Assembly: GCF_017654505.1 (NCBI RefSeq)
Contig: NC_054572.1
Span: forward strand, 593,364-657,363
Direction: 5' to 3'
Length of the DNA: 64,000 nucleotides
Origin: Polyodon spathula
Lineage: Eukaryota > Chordata > Actinopteri > Acipenseriformes > Polyodontidae
Under the pieces are notes generated by a model. That model searched no databases, had not been told where the DNA came from, and worked only from the letters and a program-made list of their open reading frames with translations. A program made the position numbers and the translations under genes. Shown one piece after another: positions 35,647 through 64,000 of this stretch. Each line of letters begins with the position of its first letter. Positions within the stretch are counted from its first letter, which is position 1.

Positions 35647-36645
35647 TTTTCATTAGTAGGCATATTTGTCTAGCCCGATATATAGTGTTTATTTATTAAT
35701 TTGAGATTTCAATCTATTAAATAATTGGCAGGCAACATTATCAATCAATATATTTTGAGTTACATAAAATATTACACACTACAATATAAAAAAAGGAAGA
35801 TGTTATTTTGCAGCAAACGCCATAATAAGTCCGAAAAAAACTTAATTAATTAATATTACATGTACTAATTAATCACGTAACAAAAATGTCACTGATAAAA
35901 AGCTTCTACGATTATAGACTATTAACGCTCACAAAAAAAGCATGCTACTTGCAAATACTGATCGAGTGTGTCAGTGTGTTGTTGGCTTTGAATAAGGATA
36001 AAAGTTGGCTGTCAGACGTTGCAATTGAGTGCTTTTTGAGTAAATCCTGAAAGCATTTAAAATATTAAAGTATTCGCTTTGTTTCTTCATTTGTGCCGTA
36101 TTGAATCTTTACACGCAATGTTAAATATCACAGTCGTTCACTGATATTCAAACCATCGCTGAGTGTATTTAAACAGATTTCGCGCTGACCTGCCTCTACA
36201 CGTTCCTGCGATTAGCCTCTTGGAGAGAGTCGCAAGTAGAGGGCCTCTCCTAGAAGCCATACAGGTAAATGTTCTCCCATATTTCAATATCACTTTCATT
36301 TGCCTTGTAAAAAAGCGCGCCAGTTTCTCAAATATGCGGGCAGAGCGGATTTAAAAAAAAAAAAAAATTGGTTAAAAGGATTGCACCTGTTATTGTTAAA
36401 TAAATAAATAAATACAAAGAAAAAAACAAACAAGGGGGCTATATTTAATGGATTATATATTAATTATAGTTTCTTATTGTTGTAGAATATGTTTTTAATC
36501 ATTTTATTTGTGTTGGTAATTTATATTTCATGCGTTTGTCTATTAAATGGACAAGTTTACAACTGCCAAAGAACATATCATTCATTCATCATTAGTGCAA
36601 ACAAAAATATTGCCTTTGCATGTTAACCACAAACAAACACATACA

Positions 36646-36676
<31 letters not shown>

Positions 36677-37052
36677 ACAAATAAACAAACAAACATCCTT
36701 ACTTGACAGGCTGCTTTACCCTGAGGTATCTGTCTATCGCGATAGCCAGCAGCGACAGTATGGAGTTTTGTGTCAGGATACACAAAAGACAGCTGGCGAA
36801 CAGGCAGCAATAGAAGTGCATGTTGACCTCCAGGCTAATGAGAATGGCTATCGGGATAGCGACTGCTCCAACCGCGATATCAGCCACAGCCAACGAGACG
36901 ATTAAATAGAACGTAGTATCTCTGAGTGCCTTGTTCAGTTTGACTGCCCACACCACAAGGACGTTGCCTGAAAGGGACGCCAATGCGATGACCGCTTCAA
37001 ACACGATGTATGCCATGTCTAGGCTAGAGATTGCATTCCCGTTTGCTGGCAT
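33890..37052 (-). CDS. adora1: Adenosine receptor, A1/A3 group (A1-like), two coding exons
   Basis: This rhodopsin-family GPCR should bind adenosine at the plasma membrane and couple to Gi. Exon 1 is 37052-36703 (ATG at 37050-37052; donor AA|GTAAGG) and exon 2 is 34553-33890, together 1014 nt or 337 residues. The intron falls after the DRYLRV motif, where ADORA genes are normally split. TM1 has [12 protein letters not shown]2 [11 protein letters not shown]6 CWLPLPIMN and TM7 [11 protein letters not shown], followed by helix 8 (FRVTFLKIW). The second half is nearer human A1 ([19 protein letters not shown]); the first half matches A1 and A3 about equally, with A3-like pieces (HFYCCLF, THRR, LLSHANS, KIKKF). 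ECL2 has a run of five or six serines. Proximity to atp2b4 fits ADORA1. A1 is favoured, but an A3 or lineage-specific copy is possible. Confidence 0.8.
34554..36702 (-). other. Intron of the adenosine receptor gene
   Basis: This 2.15-kb intron has donor GTAAGG and acceptor TTTTCATAG. It holds an (AAT)n tract (about 35577-35645) and an (AAAT)n tract (about 36645-36690) close to the donor. No nested gene was seen. Confidence 0.8.
35577..35645. repeat. (AAT)n microsatellite
   Basis: About 22 trinucleotide units with one interruption, in the adenosine receptor intron. Confidence 0.93.
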
Positions 37053-37719
37053 GATGGAAGTTGGAGAGGTTGTGTCACTTCACAAGACAAATCAATTATC
37101 TTTAAAACAATTAAAACAAAGAAAACATAAAGAGCTGGCAGAATATTTTACCAGCACCCAAACTACAGATTATTTTTTGTTTAATCGGGTGTTTTTTTTT
37201 TTTTTTTTTTAAAGCAAATCAACAAATCGTATTTTCTAAAGTTATAATTCAAAATACATGTATCACCACAATTATAAAAGGTTAACAAAAGTGACTTCAA
37301 CTTTTAAAGGCTGTAAATAAAACTAATAATATATAATTATATAGTCCTATCAGTAAAATATTAATTTTTTTGACCTGATACCCGCACGTACATATATGAG
37401 CACTTATTTTTCTGCATGTCTGAGAGCGTGTGTTCATTCTAATGCTACCGTTTATATTATCTTCCTATTTGCTTTACACTGCTATCCTCACACGACCACG
37501 AACTGACGTGCCTGAAGGCTGCACTGCGGTTCATACTGAAATACAATGTGGTTAGGAGCAGCTGGTTTCCTCACTGCGAACATTGGGGCCATACCTTCGA
37601 GCCGTTTGAAACAACGGCCACGAATTCACATGTGTACAGAAACTTAATAATGAAATATCATTGAATAGGATTTCACAGGAGCAACACCTGAGTTTAGTTA
37701 TTTTGTAATTAATTTCCTA

Positions 37720-37779
<60 letters not shown>

Positions 37780-38364
37780 AAAAATAATAATAATAAACGT
37801 GGTTGACCATGTGTTTTAGAACATTGTGAGCATTCATGTACTTTTGTTTTTTATTAATCAGTCCTTTCCTGTAATTTATCCTTAAGTTGTTGTGAATGCT
37901 GGTAGCTACATTATTACCAGTACTGATATGGGTAACACAATCTTGTATTTATTATTTTGATCACCTTAAGAATTCGTTTTTAACACTAAACACATAACAA
38001 CAAACAACCAACAAATCTATGATTATTTGCACGTGTAAAACACAACAATGTCCACAAGGGTGCAGCTCTAGCACATTACAGACTCAACAGCCTTTGTGGA
38101 TGAATTTTTTACTGCAAGTTACACTAGGCTAAGTTGGCTCATATCTGTATGGTAGCGAAAAACAACTTTAATGCAAAAAAATCATACTAGTACTGCATAT
38201 GTCACCTTATTGTGGCATGGTCTAGTTCACGACTGTTTAATTTTACGACAATTGTTAATATAAATGGTATCATTACCTTATTTCTTATGCAAGTCCTTTT
38301 CCAAGGAAACGGCAGTGGAAGTTACCCAACGTGAGGATGGAGGAGGGATGAGGCAGGGGCTCAC

Positions 38365-38450
38365 CCTAAAGCCTCTGCCCGGGCCCCTGCGAGTCTAACG
38401 CCGGCTCTGCGCCGGGTGGTCAGTCCAGTAGCCTGAATCTGTTTGTGTTG
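38365..38450 (-). other. Possible untranslated 5' exon of the adenosine receptor
   Basis: A small GC- and CpG-rich patch has a good minus-strand donor (TTTAGG|GTGAGCC, with GT at 38364-38363) about 1.3 kb upstream of the receptor start codon. Adenosine receptor genes often have untranslated first exons. The patch also contains a short palindrome (CCGGCGCAGAGCCGGC), so it could be unrelated. Confidence 0.2.
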
Positions 38451-38964
38451 TACCTCCTCAGAAGAGACTGCATTGTGTGAGCTGGGTTCAGCCTCTCCAA
38501 GGGTTGGTTTGTTTTCAAAGTGCTGCAGCTCTTATTTGGTATCGTGTATCATGCTAAAGAATGGCAAACCACATGCAAGCTGGGCACATCTCAAATAAGT
38601 GTGCCAAAGCAAGAAAGTGTGGTTAGACGAGATAGAGTACCTTACATGCATTCAAGTATAAAGCATGGCAAACTGCAAAACTGCCATGCAAAGCAAGGGT
38701 GTAGAGGATGTGACATGTACTATATGAGTTGTCTCGCCTTTAATTAAATGACTATGGTGTGTTTTTACAGACATGAACTTGTCTATTGCCACATTTTATG
38801 AATTCATTGTATTGAATCCAATGCAGCCCACTTGTGCAATGTTACTCATTTAAAGGGCATTTTTCTTACTGATACCAAAAGCACCAGTGTGCTGGGATAT
38901 GTTAGTGAAATAAAGAAACGCTAGAAACAGCAGGTAATCCAACCCAAGGTTACCCCAATGGCTT

Positions 38965-38966
<2 letters not shown>

Positions 38967-39027
<61 letters not shown>
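38967..39027. repeat. (AT)n microsatellite
   Basis: About 30 AT units in intergenic DNA. Confidence 0.93.
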
Positions 39028-39030
<3 letters not shown>

Positions 39031-42000
39031 TTGTGGTTTATAATTTTTTCCTTCTTTTTATTTGAAAACGACAGGACAAAGAGAACAATGCATTCCACAC
39101 CGCTATATATTACCAAACAAGAGCGAAAAAGAAGACCACTTTTATTTATTTATTTGAAGTGGAAAGAAAGTTAAAAAAAAAAAAAAAAAACACACAACAG
39201 GTACAAGCACATTCCACCGAGAGACAAACGCACAAACAGAGATCAGAGAGAGAGAGCAGCGGAAAGAACAACTCCTGCAGATCCTTGCATAGTTCAAAGC
39301 AAACAGGAGTGCCCTTTTGTCTGCGCTGTGGTTCGTATTTACAAAAGGACACGGAGAGAGGAGGAGGAGGGGGAGTCATTCACACACGCCCCAGTGACAC
39401 ACACACCGAATCAGGATGCTGTTGCACAACGAGGACCCTCCAATGACTTTTTCGGTTGATGCTGTAGAAGAATAAGTTTTCCAACCTCCTCTAATCCAGA
39501 CACTGCCTGCAAGTTTATCTTCCCCGGATTTAAAAGGATTACTGGCAATTCATTTTAAGTACAATCGCAGAACTTTATTTTAAAGTTTCTGAATACAATC
39601 ACATCTTCTTGAAGTCTGTGTGGCCTGAACCATAGTTATCTGATGGACTGATGATGGTACTAAAGGTTAAATTGAAACTGAGCAAAACTTACAGACTGCC
39701 CTTTGCTTAAATGTTTGCCACATGTTGGACAGGATGAGAACGTGCAATCCTGAAACATGCATTCCACAGCTGGCTCTGTCCTTATGTATACAGAACGTTA
39801 ATGAATGCTTTTTGTTTTTCTGTGTTTGACTCCCGAATGCTTCCGACTGCCTCGAATGTTATTTTCATTAACTTATACCTCCCCCTTCAGGGCACACATT
39901 TTTTTTTAATTTTTAGAAATTTTAAAAAGAGTTTGTGTGAACTCTACGGAGTTCCAGAAGTTGCCTTGCCATAACTTTGAGGGGAAAAAAAAGAACACAC
40001 ATGCATTACAATATAGATTCAACTGCGATGGTACAACTGCGTACACAGTGACTGAAGAGGATATCACATTAGCAGTAATGTTTTAATGTTATACAAACAT
40101 TGTAATTAGTATGCAGTTTAACATTTTTTTATTTTATTATATGCAAATTTTTGGAATAACAGTAACCTAACAGTTTTTGCTTCCAAGCAAAAGCCTTGTT
40201 TGTGAGCCTCTAAGAGTTAAATTACATTTCCTTACAGGAAACCCCGCGGGTGAGAAATCTACTAATCTTGTCTGTCATCTTTGAGAATGTTTTAACCAAC
40301 GTTAAGTGACCCGGATCAAGCTATTTAAAAAGGAGTGACTTTCCAGTCAATAGGACCACAATAAAGAATCTGTTAAAAAGATCCAAGCAAGCCTTCCTGC
40401 ATAAACATCAGCAACTGGAATGTAATACGGTAAACGTATGAGAACTTCAACAAAAGCTAGCACCTGCCCATGACCCATTCCACACTTCGTTCATATAAAA
40501 TTACAGCGAGTATGTGGCAGTTTCCAAGCGTTTCAATAAGGCTGTGTGGAACTTATCTTGAATAAATGGCGACTTCACTGGAATTCAATAACACTTAATA
40601 CATTACAATAGCACTTATTTCAAACGTAACCCAGTCTTTATGTTGTAAAAAAAGCAGATTTCCTGCATCCATTTCTTTCTCAAAACGAGCAAGCTTAATA
40701 ATATGGCTCTACCCCAGGGATAAGGACACTCACAGATCCCTACACTGGAATTAAGTCTGCCTGTCAGCGCTGCATCTTATAAACAAGTCTCACTGCATAG
40801 GAGCAGTGAACTAGCCATTGAGAAACTGAACAGATTTGTTAACATGTTGTTATAAGCTGGATATTAACAGTTAATACAAAGCTAAATAAATAAATAAAGA
40901 CCAAGTAACCATGGAGCTTAAAAGACGAACATTGTTGTGCTCAGTCATTCGGCAAGGCGCTCTTCCTTAGAGCTCCTGCAGCGCACCAATCTTGGTATGG
41001 TGCGTGCCGATATGAAACGCAATGTTAATGCATTTCGTTATCTCTCACTAGCGCTATGTCTTTGAATGCATTAGATATCAGAGTCGCCCAATGCTCTTTC
41101 AGTTAACCCCTTGGAATATTTGATGTTTGCGTTCCTTCTTCAGAGCATAGTGGGATTATGATGCTGGCCGAGGACAAGAGAGAGAGGTGATGGTTCTGAA
41201 TCTCACATGAGTTCGTTTACTTTCAAATCAGTAAAACAAATATTTTTATTTTATTTTTTTTTACAGCATTTTCAATATTTCTGCACACAGGAGTCGTTTT
41301 AACCCTCTTCTGAATGGAGAAATGCACCGAACTGAAGTCTGTAAACCAACGATAAATACTCAAGACATTTAATTTGAAATGCTAAAAGAAGCTTAATAAA
41401 TTAAATGACAAACGTTTAGAAAGATATACCGAAGAAGGCGTTTAGTCGAAACCTCGTCATTGAATGTATTAACTTTTTTTTCGTATGGATAATGTTGATC
41501 GTGCAAACACTAAACAAATCTTGCCAGTGCTTTACAGATTCTCATTTTCGGATCATTCCAGAAGTTTAAGGGTCATCGGGCTTTCTGTGTTCTGCCAAGA
41601 CTAGACTACAACAACTGCCAAAAACACATTCTAACCCCTACATACAGACTTCCTAATTTAGGTTTTTCTATTGACCGCAGTCTGTTAGTCTTTGAAGCAT
41701 TAAGACAGTACAGTATTCTTATCCTGGCACTGCTCGCTTTCTCTAGCAATCGCCTTAGTTCTAATTAATTCTCCCAGCGCACAGAAGCATAAACCTGGAT
41801 CAGATCTCTCCTCCCATGTGCGTTGCAGAATGAACGCTTGCCTTCCTCACGCATCCTACCGGCATGCTGTCAGCACACGCAGGTCGTGTCTAATCGTGCT
41901 TTTAGTGCTTAACCCACTGCTGCCGCTGCCAAGTTTCTAAGAAATTAAACTAAACATTAACCAAAGAGAGACTGAAAAACGATTGGAGAGGTTGCCCTGC

Positions 42001-42627
42001 CTGAGTAGAACCGCCCGTGATTTGACCGATACTTCACAGCTTCGAAGGGAGTGTATAGTGTAGTTTGTTTATATGAAAACCGCCTTCAGATTATTTCGGA
42101 GTCTTTAAATAAGGTTCCAGGAATCGCTATCAATTCAGATTTTTTTTTAAAGTCTAACTCTGTTCTAACCCTTTCAGTGAACACCAGCGATCATGGCCTC
42201 GGCTATGTTAATGACACTTCATTTGAACTTGTTTTTCAGGTAACACTGCAATAAAACTGATCGTGAAATACCAGAAAACATTCCGATTCCAGTATTACCT
42301 GAATGCATGGAGATATAGTATATATCTAACCAAACAAGAAAGACAAGAGGAAATGAAAGTGTACACGTTTCATAAAACAATGCACTTTAGCCTAGCGTCT
42401 GAACACCCCCTCATAGGAATCCGCATAGATCTGAAGTGTATAGGGCTTATACAGTATGCTCCCCTTCCGCAATACATCTGAGTGTTTCTCTCTGGCGACA
42501 ATATGACTGAGGTGAGATAGTCAATCTATTCACAAAACATATATTGTATTTATAGACTTTTATAGACGAACAGGGTTGACTGTGACATACAGTAAATGTA
42601 ACATTAAACTATATATATATATATAAT

Positions 42628-42674
<47 letters not shown>

Positions 42675-45379
42675 GCACATTGGATTGTCGGAACATTGGA
42701 AAACTAAGTTTGAGGTTCTTACTGCGAAAATTAAACAGTTACTTGATTATATGATAGATTTTTATTTATTTATTTATTTTTACCCCCGTTTCCCCCAGAA
42801 ACAGCTTCTGATCAGTGTGTGCGTGTAAGCCTATTGTTGCGTGCGCACGCACAAGCCTGTAAGTGTGTGCATGTCAGTGTCGGGAATCCTGGAAGCAAGT
42901 AAACATTGTGAATGATTCATTCCATAAACATGCAGAACACTAAAACACAGCTATTGAACAGTTTGAATTTCCAAATGAAGTCTCAAGGTACAGCATGGCT
43001 GACGTTACACAGGACGGTACGAATGGCACTCACACAGGAGGTACATATTGCTTTGAACCATCAAAATGTTTATAAGTCATGCATGCCACAAGTATAAGTC
43101 AATCATATTTTTTTATACAAAAATAATACCAGTGCTTATTATATTACATTAACTTCTGAACATCTCTGAATCTGTCTTGTTTTGCTTTTTAAGAACCAGT
43201 TTATTTTAATCAATCCAAAGGGCTACTAAATGTAACTTCATTATTATTAAATGTAACTTCTCTACACTGGAGTGGAACTGGCAGATTTCACCAGCTGCTA
43301 CGCCAATCTAAATTCAGGCAGCTCTCAAGCAATATACTCCACGCAAACTCCCAAACTTTGGAAATAACAACCCTATTTTATGAAGTTATATTTAGTTCCC
43401 TTCTGTTGACAGTATTTATTAAAGTTACTGCACAACATTTATTTATTATTATATATATATATATTTTTTACAATGTACATATCAATATTTATTATGCCTG
43501 TGCAATAAAACTAAATCACATGTCAGTTACGTTGAAGATATGGCCTGGGCAGGCAGGAAGTGAGGCAATGGCTTTGGTTTCACCTTTGCAGACTGTTTTC
43601 TATACACTGCATACGATCGCTGACATTTTTCACTTGCAGTGCGGTCATAAACGACAAAACGCTTAGGCAAACACTTTAACGCTCACTAAGAGACATAGGT
43701 CAACGATAAAAACAAAAACAAAAACAAAAAAATCCAACCTCCTCCGAACACAGGTGGAGGTTCCAACGCTAAAGAAGCCAGCGCTTTCAGTGAACTATTT
43801 GAAAGAGTTCTGACCGCTTCAGAAATAGGGTCGCACACATTCTTGAATGCTCGCTTCATTGTGGATTTGTAAAGCCTCCTTAGAGTTTTGTCATCCAAGC
43901 AAAGGCATGTAGACGATGGAGCTACGACTCGTCCTCCCAGTCAGTGCTAACCGTTGACGGATTTGCAGAAGTGTTTCTGTAGTTTATAACGGTACAGCTG
44001 ATAAGGGTTGTCTGGTTTTAGATCAAATGCTCCTTTTTCAACACTAGCTATTACCGGGTGTCTTTTAGCAGTAAACGCATCACTTCCTGTTTGCTCCAGG
44101 CAGTACCTCACGTGTTTAGATGGCCTTTATTGTATTTTTTCTTTTATATTACTTAAAAGCCATTTTATTAAAAGTAGATCTAAAGGCATATTCCTCTTCC
44201 GCACAATAAATTAAATATGCTGTTGTTGTCAACCAGTTTGAACGGAAACTATATAGAAAATATATATATATAGAAAAAAATATACTTCCGAAACATAAAA
44301 TCATAAAACTCTTCTGATTTCCCCTCCTCTTGGGATGTAGGCGGCTGTCAGCCAACAGGGAGGTAGTGAATATGACTGCAGGCTGAGGAGAGGCTATGAT
44401 TGGCTGAAGAGAATTCAGCTGCGAAGAATTCACCCAATCACATTGCTGACCTGTATCTTATTGTGAGAAACTTTTTATTTGTTTTAAAACAGATTTGAGA
44501 ACTCAAATCTGTAAGTACTTGGGGACCCTGGTATCACAGAATGATACAGGTGGTGCAAAATCATAAAGGTTTGTGACTTTTAAATATTTGTAAGATGGTC
44601 AAGGGCTGGTCCATATGTAAAGGAGGGCAGTAAACTGGGGGCATGGCTCTTTCAAACTGAAATCAATTCTGAATTTGAGCAACCCCTAACTTCAAATCAG
44701 ATTTCCGTTAACAGCTCTCTGTTGCATGCGTACTGCAGCTTGATTTGCCTTGCAACAGTAAAGTTTTTTTTTTTGCAAAGTAAATTAAACATCCCCCACC
44801 CCCCCCCCCCCCACACGTTAACTGTACAGCTTCTACACTTGACACAAGGGAAGTGTTTGAACAGTTACTGGACTTGTGTTTCGCATATATTGATACTCGT
44901 TTCATTTTGTATTTTATTTAATAAGTACTTCAACATACATGGTCTTTGTATTTCGCTAATCTAGCAGGAAAGAACCTTTGAACCCAAACTAATCCGCAGG
45001 CCAGTCTCAAGGAAGGATGGGATTGAACGGGTCTCGTGGTGTTGGCGCTGCGAAATTTCACAGCGGAAAAGAGACGAAAACAAAATGGAACTTCTGTCTT
45101 AAAAATTCCAGAAACGGCAATAAAACTACAGCTGACTTTATACAGACTTTTTTTTTTTTTTTTGTCTTTTCAAAAACAATTAAAAAGGATCTGGCGGTGT
45201 TGTGCGCTTAATTGCGACAGTTTCGGGTTATTCATCTCCCTCCCTCCCCCAAACGCACACACACACACACACATACACACACAGATAATTCAATTATAAA
45301 AACAACTACAACAATGCCCATCCCAGAAAAAAAAAGAAAAAAGACAACAGATTTTAAAGTATAATATAGATATATATAT

Positions 45380-45433
<54 letters not shown>

Positions 45434-45459
45434 TATATAGATATGGTATATCCTCTAAT

Positions 45460-45559
45460 TAGCAAAATATAATAACATTTCTCCTTAATGTTTTTGTTAA
45501 ACTTTTTCTGTTAGCAAGTATAATACATTTCTCCTTAATGTTTTGTTAAACTTTTCTGA
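45460..45559. repeat. Tandem duplication, ~50-bp unit, two copies
   Basis: Two adjacent copies each contain CATTTCTCCTTAATGTTTT followed by GTTAAACTTTT. They differ by small indels in T runs. Confidence 0.8.
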
Positions 45560-46277
45560 TGGCACTGGAGGACAGACTACTAATCCGCAATTGGTCAGAC
45601 TGCTGGGCAGTGACACCTAGCTGCAGACAGGAGGCACTCTGACTCCCTTCTGCATACAGTACTCTTACTGTGCCAGGACTGTGTGTACAGTTCATTCAAT
45701 AAAGTGTCTGTAAATTATCTACCTATCTATACATGCACACACACAGAAAGAAAGAAAGCAAGCTCTTAGTTTTGGCAGTGTTGCAAAACGTAAAAGTAAG
45801 ACCAGGGTGGATTTTACTTTGTACCATCTCACCGGAGACAGTTTAAAAGTGTCTAATCCATTCCTTAAACCACAGCTTGTATCTGGGAAACTGTATAATT
45901 CAGCAGGATCACCATAACGCGAGCTGGGAGACAAAACGGTGGGGCTAACTTGAATATTTGCAGATTTTTGTGGTTTCACTTGTTTGAATTTGAAGTTCAC
46001 ATACAATATAAAAAGTTTTTTTTTTTTTGATCACTGGATATAACTTTAAAACTAGAACCCACAGAGTACTGACAATTATAAACATGTAGAAAAACCAGAG
46101 AGAGAGAGAGAGATTAATGAGAGCGACACATAGTAACTGAAGAAGTCAGAGTAGACCTGAGCTCTCCTGCCCAACAGCTGATTTTGCATGACACAGGCAA
46201 GCATGCACATGGCAAAATCATGCACGCTGGAGTAGTGTGTTTGCACGGGAGATTTGAGGGTCAGAGTTCAAGGGTCA

Positions 46278-63632
<17,355 letters not shown>

Positions 63633-64000
63633 CTGTTTAAAACAGAGAAAGAGGGTGGAGCGCTGATCACATGATTTTAAAAAAATAAATAAAAAGAACT
63701 ACTTGCCATGAGCATGAAATAACAGACTGCAAGTGTCGTATTCTGTTGGAAAAGGCCGGGGCTTTGTACAATACTAAACACATTGCGAACCAAATGCCCC
63801 TCCGCCATCTTGGTAAGGGGGAGTGGGGGTCAAGAAATTTGGAGGTTAAAGCATGTCCTAACAAGCCCCAAATATAACTTTGGAGTTTTTAATGGAAGAT
63901 ATGCCACCTGAAGGCTAATTACTGGAAGTTTTTTCAGGACGGCAGCTCTATAGCCTGTCTTTCCTGGCCTTTCCCATTTGAAATGACACTCCAGGTCCAA
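63633..64000 (-). other. atp2b4: atp2b4 intron running off the window
   Basis: No PMCA-like coding sequence is visible here. The preceding exon, expected to encode the segment ending in a Lys-rich stretch, must lie beyond 64000. Confidence 0.7.

Larger units (their letters stand above)
37053..46277. other. Intergenic region between the adenosine receptor and atp2b4
   Basis: No supported coding sequence over about 9 kb. It contains (ATT)n at about 37721-37776, (AT)n at about 38967-39027, 42611-42670 and 45369-45426, a poly-C tract near 44800, and a ~50-bp tandem duplication at 45460-45559. The GC-rich patch at about 38330-38450 and the A/G-rich patch at about 39160-39450 might contain untranslated exons of the adenosine receptor. 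The 3' UTR of atp2b4 should occupy the last part before 46277. Confidence 0.5.

Overview
This window is vertebrate nuclear DNA, almost certainly from a ray-finned fish. Coding sequence is split into short exons with GT-AG introns. Microsatellites are abundant: (AT)n, (GA)n, (AAT)n and long poly-G. The proteins are typical vertebrate families. A tRNA-derived SINE at about 51.3-51.8 kb resembles, from memory, the SINE common in sturgeon and paddlefish genomes, so I favour an acipenseriform; this could not be checked. I see no prokaryotic genes, CRISPR arrays, viruses or rRNA.

Layout: (1) 1-12.3 kb is intergenic or upstream DNA with a minisatellite at 3.9-4.4 kb and a possible inverted-repeat transposon remnant at 8.5-8.8 kb. 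(2) 12.7-14.9 kb (+) holds an intact single-exon lrrn2 gene, an LRR/Ig/FN3 neuronal membrane protein, with a 3' UTR running to about 16.2 kb. (3) 16.4-24.4 kb has no recognised gene. It holds tRNA-like relics, a candidate conserved non-coding element, and a local duplication (about 20.8-21.35 and 22.56-23.1 kb) whose near-identical core looks like a 56-nt exon. (4) 24.4-31.6 kb (-) is a complete mdm4 gene with ten coding exons and 486 codons, from SWIB domain to RING. (5) 33.9-37.05 kb (-) is a two-exon adenosine receptor of the A1/A3 group. (6) 37-46 kb is non-coding. (7) 46.3 kb to beyond the right edge (-) is atp2b4, a plasma-membrane Ca2+-ATPase. The window holds it from alternative splice site A to the C-terminal PDZ ligand; the first ~300 residues lie outside.

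The genes do not form an operon or pathway. They are a syntenic block corresponding to human 1q32.1: MDM4 and LRRN2 are neighbours and tail-to-tail in human as here, and ADORA1 and ATP2B4 lie near each other. Here the adenosine receptor sits next to the mdm4 promoter, where human has PIK3C2B, so gene order differs.

The observations most worth a second look are the duplicated exon-like core between lrrn2 and mdm4; a damaged atp2b4 exon beside a CpG-rich block between two GA arrays, probably an assembly fault; unusual ligand-pocket residues in the adenosine receptor; and preserved alternative-splicing architecture in atp2b4 and mdm4. I did not find a clearly novel biological system.
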